Assembly: GCA_035282865.1 (NCBI GenBank)
Contig: DATEVB010000085.1
Span: forward strand, 1 to 18,783
Direction: 5' to 3'
Length of the DNA stretch: 18,783 nucleotides
Source: UBA4744 sp035282865
GTDB taxonomy: Bacteria > Actinomycetota > Acidimicrobiia > Spongiisociales > UBA4744
Shown: positions 6,813 through 13,716 of the stretch, piece after piece
Position numbering within the stretch: position 1 is the stretch's first letter
Layout of the letters: each line of letters begins with the position of its first letter
Translations under genes and position numbers: made by a program
The notes under the pieces: model-generated
The model's database searches: none
What the model was told of the DNA's origin: nothing
What the model saw: only the letters and a program-made list of their open reading frames with translations

Positions 6813-6891
6813 GTGCGGGCGTTTGCAGACGAGACATGTAATGCGGCAGATACTCAGGAGCCTGCTCACCAACGCCATACGGTACGGTGGA
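6813..6891 (+). pseudogene. Frameshifted fragment resembling a histidine-kinase N-box
   Basis: In the gap between acpS and nnr, frame 6813 encodes VRAFADET (to 6836). One base out of phase, from 6841, the sequence encodes MRQILRSLLTNAIRYGG (to 6891). Joined by removing one base, this reads like the ADxxRxRQILRNLLTNAIRYGG segment leading into the N-box of histidine-kinase ATPase domains. No H-box, G-box or other kinase part is visible nearby, and later codons lose the resemblance. I infer a decayed remnant of a sensor kinase gene. A chance match cannot be excluded because only about 25 residues are involved. Confidence 0.4.
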
Positions 6892-6992
6892 GCGACCTTC
6901 GGCAAGTGGCGCCGGGTCGGTCTGGTCGGCGGGACAAGCGGGAACGTAGTCCCCAACCGGGGAGGTTGCACATATGCGCCCGGGCCCGCTTG

Positions 6993-7008
6993 TAGCATTC
7001 CAGCCGTG
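6993..7008 (+). promoter_or_regulatory. Candidate -10 element for nnr and a leaderless mini-ORF
   Basis: TAGCAT (6993-6998) is followed seven bases later by a GTG (7006-7008). That GTG opens a four-codon frame (Met-Ile-Ser-Ser), whose TGA (7018-7020) overlaps the GTG start of nnr (7017). A transcript starting near 7005 would leave nnr no room for a ribosome site, so either a very short leader or reinitiation after the mini-ORF would be needed. A good -35 is not seen (TTGCAC at 6966-6971 is 21 bases away). Confidence 0.35.
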
Positions 7009-7016
7009 ATTTCCTC

Positions 7017-8426
7017 GTGAAACCTGTCATCACCCCCGAGGAGTCGGCGCGGCTCGATGCAGCCGCTGCTGATCCGGTCGAGGCGCTCATGGAGCGGGCC
7101 GGGCTGGCGGTGGCCCTGGCCGCGGTGGAGATGGGCGCTTCCTATGGAACGAAGGTAGTGGTACTCGCAGGGCCGGGGAACAACGGTGGCGACGGCTACG
7201 TGGCCGCCCGCTATCTGGCCGGCCGGGGTGTCTCGGTCGTCGTGCAGGCGCTCGCTCCGCCCACCTCTCCCGCCGCCATCTGGGCCCACGGGACGGCGGT
7301 CATGGCCGGTGTCCCCGTGGTGCCGCTGGGCGCGCCGTTCGCCCCGGATCTCATCATCGATGCCCTGTTCGGGGCGGGGTTCCGCGGGGCACTTCCCGAG
7401 GCAGTGGTGCCATGGACGGCATCGGAAAAGCCGGTGCTGGCGGTGGACGTCCCCAGCGGACTCCAGGCCGGCGGTGGCGAGGCGACCGGCCCGGTCTTTC
7501 GCGCCTCCCGCACGGTGACCTTCCACGCCCTCAAGGTCGGCCACCTGATCGGTGACGGACCCGACCTCTGTGGGCGAATAGCCGTGGCCGACATCGGGCT
7601 GGTGGGGGGCGAAGGCGAATTCCTACTCTGCGAAGAAGCGGACGCACCGCTCCCTCCCCGTCCTCGCCGGGCTCACAAATGGTCGGCCGGTTCGGTGCTG
7701 GTGGTGGGAGGATCGGCCGGGTTGACGGGTGCCGCTTTCCTGGCAGCCCGCAGTGCGCTGCAGGGCGGCGCAGGCGCCGTCACCATTGCCTGTCCGGCCG
7801 CTCTCCAACCGATCTACGCAGGGATGGCTGCCGAGATCATGACCGCCGGGATCGGTACCGGTGACCGGTTTGTTTCTGCCGATGTTCCTGCCGTGCTCCA
7901 GCGCGCAGCTCGTTTTGACGTCATGGCCCTCGGGCCCGGGCTGGGAGCGGGGCAGGAGGGGTTCGTGGCGGGACTCCTGGAAGGTCGGGAGGGCCCGCTG
8001 ATCGTCGACGCAGACGGTATCAATGCCATCGCCGGTCCCGCAGCTCTCGCCGACAGATCCTTCCCGACGCTGATCACTCCTCACTCCGGTGAGTTCCGCC
8101 GGCTCACCGGGTTCGAACCGAGCCACCAGAAGGCGCGAGAGCTGGCTTCGACAACGGGTAACGTCGTGCTCCTCAAGGGATCGCCGACCTTCGTGGCCGG
8201 CCGGCAGTTGTGGGCGGTCACCAGTGGGGGCGTGGAACTGGCCACCATCGGCACCGGCGACGTTCTGACCGGTCTGGCAGCTGCCTTGTGGGCTCGCGGG
8301 TTGAATCCCGAGACGGCGGCCCGGTCCGCTGCCTACTGGCACGGCCGGGCCGGAGCAGCGGCCGCTGCCTTCGGCACTCTGACGGCTGAGAGACTGGCTA
8401 CCGAGATCGGGAGATTCGCATGGTGA
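7017..8426 (+). CDS. nnr: Bifunctional NAD(P)H-hydrate repair enzyme Nnr (epimerase plus dehydratase)
   Basis: Nnr repairs damaged nicotinamide cofactors. The N-terminal YjeF_N domain epimerises S/R-NAD(P)HX and the C-terminal carbohydrate-kinase-like domain dehydrates S-NAD(P)HX using ADP. In the 469-residue product the epimerase half shows AGPGNNGGDGY (51-61), DALFGAGFRG (115-124) and VDVPSG (143-148). The dehydratase half starts near 221 with KWSAGSVLVVGGSAGLTGA. It then shows GPGLG (307-311), DADGINA (331-337), TPHSGEF (354-360), LKGS (386-389) and GTGDVLTG with catalytic Asp414. Fused domains are the usual bacterial arrangement. The GTG at 7017 gives MKPVITPEESARLD, the expected N-terminus. 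alr begins 7 nt before the stop. Confidence 0.94.
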   Translation: MKPVITPEESARLDAAAADPVEALMERAGLAVALAAVEMGASYGTKVVVLAGPGNNGGDGYVAARYLAGRGVSVVVQALAPPTSPAAIWAHGTAVMAGVPVVPLGAPFAPDLIIDALFGAGFRGALPEAVVPWTASEKPVLAVDVPSGLQAGGGEATGPVFRASRTVTFHALKVGHLIGDGPDLCGRIAVADIGLVGGEGEFLLCEEADAPLPPRPRRAHKWSAGSVLVVGGSAGLTGAAFLAARSALQGGAGAVTIACPAALQPIYAGMAAEIMTAGIGTGDRFVSADVPAVLQRAARFDVMALGPGLGAGQEGFVAGLLEGREGPLIVDADGINAIAGPAALADRSFPTLITPHSGEFRRLTGFEPSHQKARELASTTGNVVLLKGSPTFVAGRQLWAVTSGGVELATIGTGDVLTGLAAALWARGLNPETAARSAAYWHGRAGAAAAAFGTLTAERLATEIGRFAW

Positions 8427-9520
8427 GACCATCGTGGGTCGAGATCGACCTGGACGCCATCGCCCACAATGTCCGGCTGCTGGCCGGCATCGCTGCTCCC
8501 GCCCGCCTGTGCGCGGTCGTCAAAGCCGACGCCTACGGTCATGGCGACGTCCCGGTGGCCGAGGCGGCGCTGGAGGCGGGAGCCCCCATGCTGGCGGTGG
8601 CGTTGGTGGAAGAGGCAATCCGACTGCGGGAAGCGGGGATCGATGCCCCGATTCTTTTGCTCTCGGAACCACCGGAACAGTCTGCGGGAGAGGTCGTCAG
8701 CTGGGACCTGATCCCAACCGTCTACACCGCCGGTTTCGTCCGGGCGCTGAGCGGAGTCGCACATCACTCGCTACGTACCCACCTGAAGGTGGACACCGGC
8801 ATGCATCGCGTCGGGGCCGCCGTGGTCGACGCCAAAGACCTGGTTGGAAAGATAGTGGCCGACCCCCACCTCGACCTGGAGGGCGTCTGGACTCACTTGG
8901 CGGTAGCCGAAGAAGACGCGGTGTTCACCAGGCAGCAGTTGGATATTTTCAACGGTTTCGTGGAGACGCTCGGCAAGGTGGGCGTTGAAGTACCGATGCG
9001 GCATGCGGCCAACACCGCGGCCACCTTGCTGTATCCCGAGGCGCGCCTCGATCTCGTACGGGTCGGGATCGGCATCTACGGGCAGCGTCCTACTCCCGGC
9101 ATGGTCCCGGAGCTCGATCTACGGCCGGCCATGCGGGTCGTGTCCCACGTCTCGATGGTGCGACGGCTCCCGGCCGGCACCCGGCCATCGTACGGTCGTC
9201 GGAAAGCCCTTCCCCTGGAGGCGCAGGTCGCAACCGTACCCGTGGGGTACGCGGATGGTTTGCCGCGAGCGCTCGGGGCACATGGGTGTGAGGTGCTGAT
9301 CGGAGGCAAGCGTCACCCCCTGGCGGGAACCGTGACCATGGATCAGATCATGGTCGACGTTGGCGACGACCCGGTACAGGTCGGCGACGAAGTGGTTCTG
9401 CTTGGTTCACAAGAGGCAGAGGAGGTGACCGCCGATCAGTGGGCCGAACAGCTCGACACCATCTCGTACGAGGTTGTGTGTCAGATCGGACCTCGCCTGC
9501 CGCGCCGGTACTTGCCATGA
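8420..9520 (+). CDS. alr: Alanine racemase Alr
   Basis: Alr is a PLP enzyme that interconverts L- and D-alanine and supplies D-Ala for peptidoglycan. The 366-residue protein has the PLP lysine in AVVKADAYGHG (Lys35). It also has HLKVDTGMHRVG (121-132), HAANTAATL (195-203), the phosphate-binding RVGIGIYG (214-221), the catalytic tyrosine in PSYGR (Tyr258), VGYADGLPR (275-283) and TMDQIMVD (306-313). The family usually has CMDQ, and Thr306 stands where the cysteine is common. The ATG overlaps nnr by 7 nt and has GGGAGA at 8409-8414. The stop overlaps the next start in an ATGA junction, which implies translational coupling to the DmpA-type peptidase. Confidence 0.96.
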   Translation: MVRPSWVEIDLDAIAHNVRLLAGIAAPARLCAVVKADAYGHGDVPVAEAALEAGAPMLAVALVEEAIRLREAGIDAPILLLSEPPEQSAGEVVSWDLIPTVYTAGFVRALSGVAHHSLRTHLKVDTGMHRVGAAVVDAKDLVGKIVADPHLDLEGVWTHLAVAEEDAVFTRQQLDIFNGFVETLGKVGVEVPMRHAANTAATLLYPEARLDLVRVGIGIYGQRPTPGMVPELDLRPAMRVVSHVSMVRRLPAGTRPSYGRRKALPLEAQVATVPVGYADGLPRALGAHGCEVLIGGKRHPLAGTVTMDQIMVDVGDDPVQVGDEVVLLGSQEAEEVTADQWAEQLDTISYEVVCQIGPRLPRRYLP

Positions 9521-10407
9521 CCATCACGTCGGTTCCGGGAGTCGAAGTCGGGCATTGGGCCGATCCGGTCGCGATGACCGGCTGTACCGTCGTGGTGTTC
9601 CCGGAACCGAATGTGGCCGCCGTTGAGATACGCGGGGCCGCCCCGGGAAGCCGAGAAACGGCCCTCCTGGCACCCGGCATGCGAGTGGAGACCATCCAGG
9701 CGATTCTCCTCGCCGGGGGGAGCGCCTTCGGGCTGGCGGCCGCCGACGGCGTGATGGCCGAACTCGAGCGGGCCGGCCGGGGTCACCCGACCCCGGTAGG
9801 GCCGGTACCCATCGTCCCAACCGCCGTCATCTTCGACTTGTTCGTGGGCGACCCGACCGTCCGGCCGGGACCGGCGCAGGGAGCGGCCGCCACTCGATCA
9901 GCATCGGGAGACCCCGTTGAGATGGGCAGCGTCGGCGCCGGCACCGGAGCAACGGTGGCCGGATGGCGCGGCCCTTCCGCAGTCAAGAAGGGTGGTCTGG
10001 GATCGGCCTGCACGGTGGTGGACGATGCTCTGGTTGGTGCCCTGGTCGTCGTCAACGCAGTCGGGGATGTCTTCACTCTCGAAGGTGAGCCATTGACGGG
10101 GGGACCTCTCATTCCCGGACCGCCGGCTGCGCTTCCAGATCCCGCTACCAACACCACCCTGGTGGTGATCGCTACCAACGCCCGGCTTGGGCGCAACGAC
10201 CTGCTCCGGGTAACCGTGAGAGCCCAGGATGCCCTGGCCGTCTGTCTCCGACCGGGCCACACTCGATATGATGGCGATGCCGCCTTTGCAGTCTCCTGTG
10301 GTGAGGTGCAGACTTCCGTCGATCTCGTGGGCGAAGCCGCATTTGTCGCCACAGGTCGTGCCATAGAGGCAGCGTTGCGGGCGGCGACAACGCCGGGATC
10401 CGGATAA
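9517..10407 (+). CDS. P1-family (DmpA/NylC-type) Ntn peptidase
   Basis: A 296-residue member of the P1/DmpA family. These proteins self-cleave to expose an N-terminal Ser or Thr and act as aminopeptidases or amidases, some on D-amino-acid or beta-peptide substrates. The start VPGVEVGHW is typical. LLAGGSAFGLAAADGVM (64-80), a GSVGAGTGATVAGW loop (137-150) and KGGLGSA (158-164) follow. The probable autocleavage site is in TNTTLVVIATNA (211-222), between Asn212 and Thr213, as in NylC-like members. The ATG at 9517 overlaps the alr stop by 4 nt. The open frame extending upstream to 9439 lies inside alr and is not used. Coupling to alr hints at D-alanyl substrates, which is inference. Confidence 0.85.
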   Translation: MTITSVPGVEVGHWADPVAMTGCTVVVFPEPNVAAVEIRGAAPGSRETALLAPGMRVETIQAILLAGGSAFGLAAADGVMAELERAGRGHPTPVGPVPIVPTAVIFDLFVGDPTVRPGPAQGAAATRSASGDPVEMGSVGAGTGATVAGWRGPSAVKKGGLGSACTVVDDALVGALVVVNAVGDVFTLEGEPLTGGPLIPGPPAALPDPATNTTLVVIATNARLGRNDLLRVTVRAQDALAVCLRPGHTRYDGDAAFAVSCGEVQTSVDLVGEAAFVATGRAIEAALRAATTPGSG

Positions 10408-10411
10408 ACGA

Positions 10412-11047
10412 ATGTCAGACACACAAGCGGCTCAAGAACTCGAACGTCTGGCCGAACAGGCTTCTACCTGCACCGCGTGTAGGCTGGCTGGCACACGAAC
10501 CAACGTCGTGTTCGGTGACGGCAGCACCCGGGCCCAGGTGATGTTCATCGGCGAAGGTCCCGGCCGGAACGAGGACCTCCAGGGTCTGCCGTTCGTCGGC
10601 GCCGCCGGTCAGCTCCTCAATCAGCTCTTGTCCGAGATCGGGCTCCAGCGGTCCGACGCCTACATCGCCAACGTCGTCAAATGCCGCCCGCCCGGCAATC
10701 GTGATCCTCGACCCGACGAGATTGCCGCTTGCAAGGGCTACCTGGTCGACCAGATCCGACTCATAGACCCGACCGTGGTCATGACCCTGGGCAACTTCGC
10801 AACCAAGCTGCTGCTCAAGGAAGAGCGGGGGATAACGCGATTGCGAGGAAGGGCGTATCCGTGGTGGAACCGCATTGTCATCCCCACGTTCCACCCGGCG
10901 GCCGCGCTGCGGGGTGGCGCCTCGGTGCTGGCTTCCATGCGGGAAGACTTCGCGCTGACGAGGGCCACGCTCGATGGCCGGCCCGAACCCCGGTCTGAGC
11001 CCGAGGCGGCCGGGCATCCGGTCGAACAGTTGGAGCTATTCGGATGA
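10412..11047 (+). CDS. udg: Uracil-DNA glycosylase, family 4-like, iron-sulfur
   Basis: Removes uracil from DNA to start base-excision repair. The 211-residue protein has the four cysteines expected for a [4Fe-4S] cluster in this family: Cys20 and Cys23 (CTAC), then Cys91 and Cys107, separated by 15 residues. Motif A is FIGEGPGRNEDLQGLPFVGAAG (45-66). NVVKCRPPGNRDP and the C-terminal FHPAAALRG block match the family. The C-terminal 30 residues are charged, Pro-rich and probably disordered, ending in LELFG. It starts 4 nt after the peptidase and overlaps tsaE by an ATGA. A DNA-repair gene within the wall/t6A chain is somewhat unexpected. Family 4 versus 5 cannot be fully settled by eye, but the cysteine spacing favours 4. 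Confidence 0.9.
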   Translation: MSDTQAAQELERLAEQASTCTACRLAGTRTNVVFGDGSTRAQVMFIGEGPGRNEDLQGLPFVGAAGQLLNQLLSEIGLQRSDAYIANVVKCRPPGNRDPRPDEIAACKGYLVDQIRLIDPTVVMTLGNFATKLLLKEERGITRLRGRAYPWWNRIVIPTFHPAAALRGGASVLASMREDFALTRATLDGRPEPRSEPEAAGHPVEQLELFG

Positions 11048-11502
11048 CGGTTGAGCTCAGCTCGGGAAGTGAGGTCGAGACGCGGGCGATCGGCCGGCGT
11101 CTGGCGAGCTTTCTCTGCCCCGGTGACGTGGTGTTGCTGGCCGGCGAGTTGGGGGCAGGCAAGACCGCCTTCGCCGGCGGGTTGGCCGAGGGGCTCGGCA
11201 TTGAAGAGCCGGTGATCAGCCCCAGCTTCATGCTGGTCCGCCGGTATGCGGACGGGTTCATCCCGCTCACCCACGCCGACGTGTATCGCCTGGGGTCGTT
11301 GAACGAACTCGAGGACCTCGACGTCTTAGAGGGGTCTCGCGATGGCGTCCTGATCGTCGAGTGGGGTAACGCGGTGGCTGCTGCCATGCCCCACGATCAC
11401 CTACGCGTTGAATTCGAGGTGATGGGACCCAACGAACGGGTCGTGCGTCTGGTGCCGCATGGTGCCTGGCGGGACCGATCGCTGAAGGAGATGCTCGAAT
11501 GA
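11044..11502 (+). CDS. tsaE: tRNA t6A biosynthesis ATPase TsaE
   Basis: TsaE is the small ATPase that works with TsaB and TsaD to make N6-threonylcarbamoyladenosine at position 37 of ANN-decoding tRNAs. The 152-residue product has Walker A GELGAGKT (34-41), the SPSF switch segment (59-62, normally SPTF), HADVYRL (77-83) and the conserved EWG (106-108). The ATG overlaps the glycosylase stop by 4 nt, with GGAG at 11032-11035 as ribosome site. The stop overlaps tsaB by 4 nt. tsaC, the gene for the first step of the pathway, is not in the window. Confidence 0.95.
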   Translation: MTVELSSGSEVETRAIGRRLASFLCPGDVVLLAGELGAGKTAFAGGLAEGLGIEEPVISPSFMLVRRYADGFIPLTHADVYRLGSLNELEDLDVLEGSRDGVLIVEWGNAVAAAMPHDHLRVEFEVMGPNERVVRLVPHGAWRDRSLKEMLE

Positions 11503-12218
11503 GGTTGCTCGCCATCGAGACGGCAACTCCGGCGTCTTCGGTTGCCCTGGGGATGGGACGGGACGTCGTCGCTTCGGCCGACCGTGTGGACCGGCGGGGC
11601 CATGGGGCTTTCATCGTCTCGGCCCTCGACTTCTGCTTCGACCAGGTGGGCTGGCGTCCGCATCAGCTCGACGCAATCGTGATCGACGTTGGTCCCGGGT
11701 TGTACACGGGTATCCGGGTCGGTCTTTCCACGGCGCAGGGGTTGGCGGCCGCTCTCGGGGTCCGGCTGGTTCCGCTCAGTTCCCTGGATGTCATCGCGCT
11801 GCGGGCCTCAACCCACCGGCGTCACGTGTGGTCGGTGGTCGACGTCCGTCGGGGCGAGTTGGCGGTGGCGTCCTACCGGCCGGTCCCGGGTGGCGTCGTG
11901 AGGGATGGGCCTGCGCAGTTGGTCGCTGTTGAGCGGTTCCGGGCCACATTGCAGTCCGATCCTGAAGATGGTCTCGTGGTCGGAGATTGGGCTTCGCTAC
12001 CGGAAGGCTTCTTCCGCGGGCTGCACCGGGTCAAGACCGGCCGGCCGCGGTTTCCGGCCGCAGAAGCCATGCTCGAGCTGGCCGTCGGTCGAGTCGAGCG
12101 GGAAGATTTTCCTCACGCCGACGAGGTGCGGCCACTCTATCTCCGCGAGCCCGACGTCACCATCAGCTGGAAGAACTACCGGGAGGAGGGTCCATGGGCG
12201 GAATCGCCACCGGCGTGA
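11499..12218 (+). CDS. tsaB: tRNA t6A biosynthesis scaffold protein TsaB
   Basis: TsaB is the inactive ASKHA-fold partner that dimerises with TsaD in the threonylcarbamoyl-transfer complex. The 239-residue protein begins MRLLAIETATPASSVAL and contains GPGLYTGIRVGL (65-76), equivalent to the usual GPGSFTGLR. It lacks the HxxxH metal motif found in TsaD, as expected. AAG GAG at 11485-11490 provides a good ribosome site for the ATG at 11499. The C-terminal ARPLYLR-like segment appears here as VRPLYLREPDV, typical of the family. rimI starts inside its 3' end. Confidence 0.93.
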   Translation: MRLLAIETATPASSVALGMGRDVVASADRVDRRGHGAFIVSALDFCFDQVGWRPHQLDAIVIDVGPGLYTGIRVGLSTAQGLAAALGVRLVPLSSLDVIALRASTHRRHVWSVVDVRRGELAVASYRPVPGGVVRDGPAQLVAVERFRATLQSDPEDGLVVGDWASLPEGFFRGLHRVKTGRPRFPAAEAMLELAVGRVEREDFPHADEVRPLYLREPDVTISWKNYREEGPWAESPPA

Positions 12219-12703
12219 TCGACATCAGGCCGATGCTGCCCTCGGACATTCCCGCGGTCTATCGCCTGGAGTGCGCTACCTTCCCGCAACCATGGTCGGA
12301 AGGGATCTTTCGTGATGAGCTGGCGCAAACCGGCCGCTCCTACTTCGTGGCAGTGGACGACTCCGGTGAGGTGGCCGGGTACGCAGGTTTGCTGCAAGTA
12401 TCCGATGAAGCTCACGTGACGACCATCGCCGTCAGCTCCGAGGCGCGGGGCCGCAAACTGGGAACCAGACTGATGCTGTGCCTCATCGATGCCGCCCTCG
12501 CCGGTGGAGGGAAACATCTCACGCTCGAGGTGCGCACATCCAATCGATCCGCCCAGGACCTCTACCGGAGGTTCGGGATGGCGCCGGTCGGGGTGCGCAA
12601 GAGCTACTACGGCGATGAGGACGCCCTCATCATGTGGGTTCACGAGATAGATCAGCCGCAGTTCGGTGCCCGTCTCGAGGAGATCCGGAGCGGTCTGGCA
12701 TGA
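12194..12703 (+). CDS. rimI: Ribosomal-protein-alanine N-acetyltransferase RimI (GNAT)
   Basis: RimI is a GNAT enzyme that acetylates the N-terminus of ribosomal protein bS18 and possibly others. It is usually encoded between tsaB and tsaD. The fold is visible in DIRPMLPSDIPAVYRLE (10-26), HVTTIAVSSEARGRKLGTRL (74-93, with the acetyl-CoA loop), LEVRTSN (111-117), YRRFGM (124-129) and YYGDEDALIMW (138-148). I chose the ATG at 12194 because AGGAGG (12184-12189) precedes it, giving 169 residues and a 25-nt overlap with tsaB. The alternative GTG at 12215 would give a 4-nt overlap and a cleaner N-terminus but has no ribosome site. Confidence 0.9.
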   Translation: MGGIATGVIDIRPMLPSDIPAVYRLECATFPQPWSEGIFRDELAQTGRSYFVAVDDSGEVAGYAGLLQVSDEAHVTTIAVSSEARGRKLGTRLMLCLIDAALAGGGKHLTLEVRTSNRSAQDLYRRFGMAPVGVRKSYYGDEDALIMWVHEIDQPQFGARLEEIRSGLA

Positions 12704-13716
12704 GTGTTGCACCAACCGTTCTGGCCTTTGAGACGAGCTGTGACGAGACCGCAGTAGCCGTTGTGCGCGGGACCCGTCCGCTCTCCAACGTTCTGTCGTC
12801 ACAGGTCGACCTTCATGCCCGGTTCGGCGGTGTCGTGCCGGAGGTCGCCGCCCGGGCCCACGTCGAATCGATTCGGTCGCTCACCCACCGGGCGCTCAGT
12901 GAAGCGGGCGTGCATCCCGATGATCTCGACGGTGTCGCCGCCACGCAGGGACCGGGCCTGGTGGGTGCACTTCTGGTCGGCTTCTCGTTCGGCAAGGCGA
13001 CGGCGTGGGCGAGGCAACTTCCCTTTGTGGGCGTCGATCACATGGAAGGCCACCTTTTCGCACCGCGGCTGGAGTTCGCCGAGTTCGTGCCGCCTGCGGT
13101 GGTGGTTTTGGCCTCCGGAGGGCACAGCCAGATCGTGCACATACGTGACTGGGGGGACTACGAGGTCCTCGGCCGCACAATCGACGATGCTGCTGGCGAG
13201 GCGTTCGACAAGCTGGCCCGGTTCATGGGCCTGGGATATCCGGGCGGACCGGCCATCGACGAAGCATCGACCAGAGGAGATCCTGCGGCGATTCGTTTTC
13301 CCCGGGCTCTACCCGATCATCACTACAACCTGTCGTTCTCGGGGCTCAAGACATCCGTAGTGACGTTCATCAAGAAAGCGGCGAGGTCGAACGAACTTCC
13401 CCCTTTGGCCGACGTTGCCGCGTCGGTTCAGGAAGCGATCGTGGATGCTCTCGTCTCGAAGACCTTCAACGCAGTCGAAGACACGGGGGTCAAGGTGGTA
13501 GGTGGCGGTGGGGGAGTCCTCGCCAACCGGCGGCTCCGTTTCCGCATGCAAGAAGAGGCCGACCGGCATGGGGTCCGGCTCCTGTTGCCTTCTCCGTTGC
13601 TCTGCACCGACAACGCCGCAATGATCGGCGCAGCCGGGTCGCACTGGTTGTCACAGGGGACCTACACCGCCTGGGATGGGCAAGTGGATCCGTCCATGTC
13701 GCTCGACATCCGATGA
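12700..13716 (+). CDS. tsaD: tRNA t6A threonylcarbamoyltransferase TsaD
   Basis: TsaD transfers the threonylcarbamoyl group to A37 of tRNA. The 338-residue product starts with VLAFETSCDETAVAVV and has GGVVPEVAARAHVE (43-56). Metal ligands are His114 and His118 in VDHMEGH and Asp304 in CTDNAAMIGAAG. SGGHSQIV (139-146) and the nucleotide loop GGGGGVLAN (268-276) are also present. The ATG at 12700 overlaps rimI by 4 nt, with CCGGAG nine bases upstream. The frame open further upstream lies within rimI. The ATGA overlap with the following membrane protease gene is tight and suggests coupled translation. Confidence 0.97.
   Translation: MSVAPTVLAFETSCDETAVAVVRGTRPLSNVLSSQVDLHARFGGVVPEVAARAHVESIRSLTHRALSEAGVHPDDLDGVAATQGPGLVGALLVGFSFGKATAWARQLPFVGVDHMEGHLFAPRLEFAEFVPPAVVVLASGGHSQIVHIRDWGDYEVLGRTIDDAAGEAFDKLARFMGLGYPGGPAIDEASTRGDPAAIRFPRALPDHHYNLSFSGLKTSVVTFIKKAARSNELPPLADVAASVQEAIVDALVSKTFNAVEDTGVKVVGGGGGVLANRRLRFRMQEEADRHGVRLLLPSPLLCTDNAAMIGAAGSHWLSQGTYTAWDGQVDPSMSLDIR

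Noticed and set aside
6823..7020. Small plus-strand ORF between acpS and nnr as a functional gene
   Set aside because: It has no ribosome site, and its only recognisable segment is the kinase-like stretch whose natural continuation lies in another frame. A relic is the better reading.
7623..8432. 269-codon minus-strand open frame opposite the nnr dehydratase domain
   Set aside because: Shadow of nnr with no motifs; the plus-strand gene has complete catalytic motifs.
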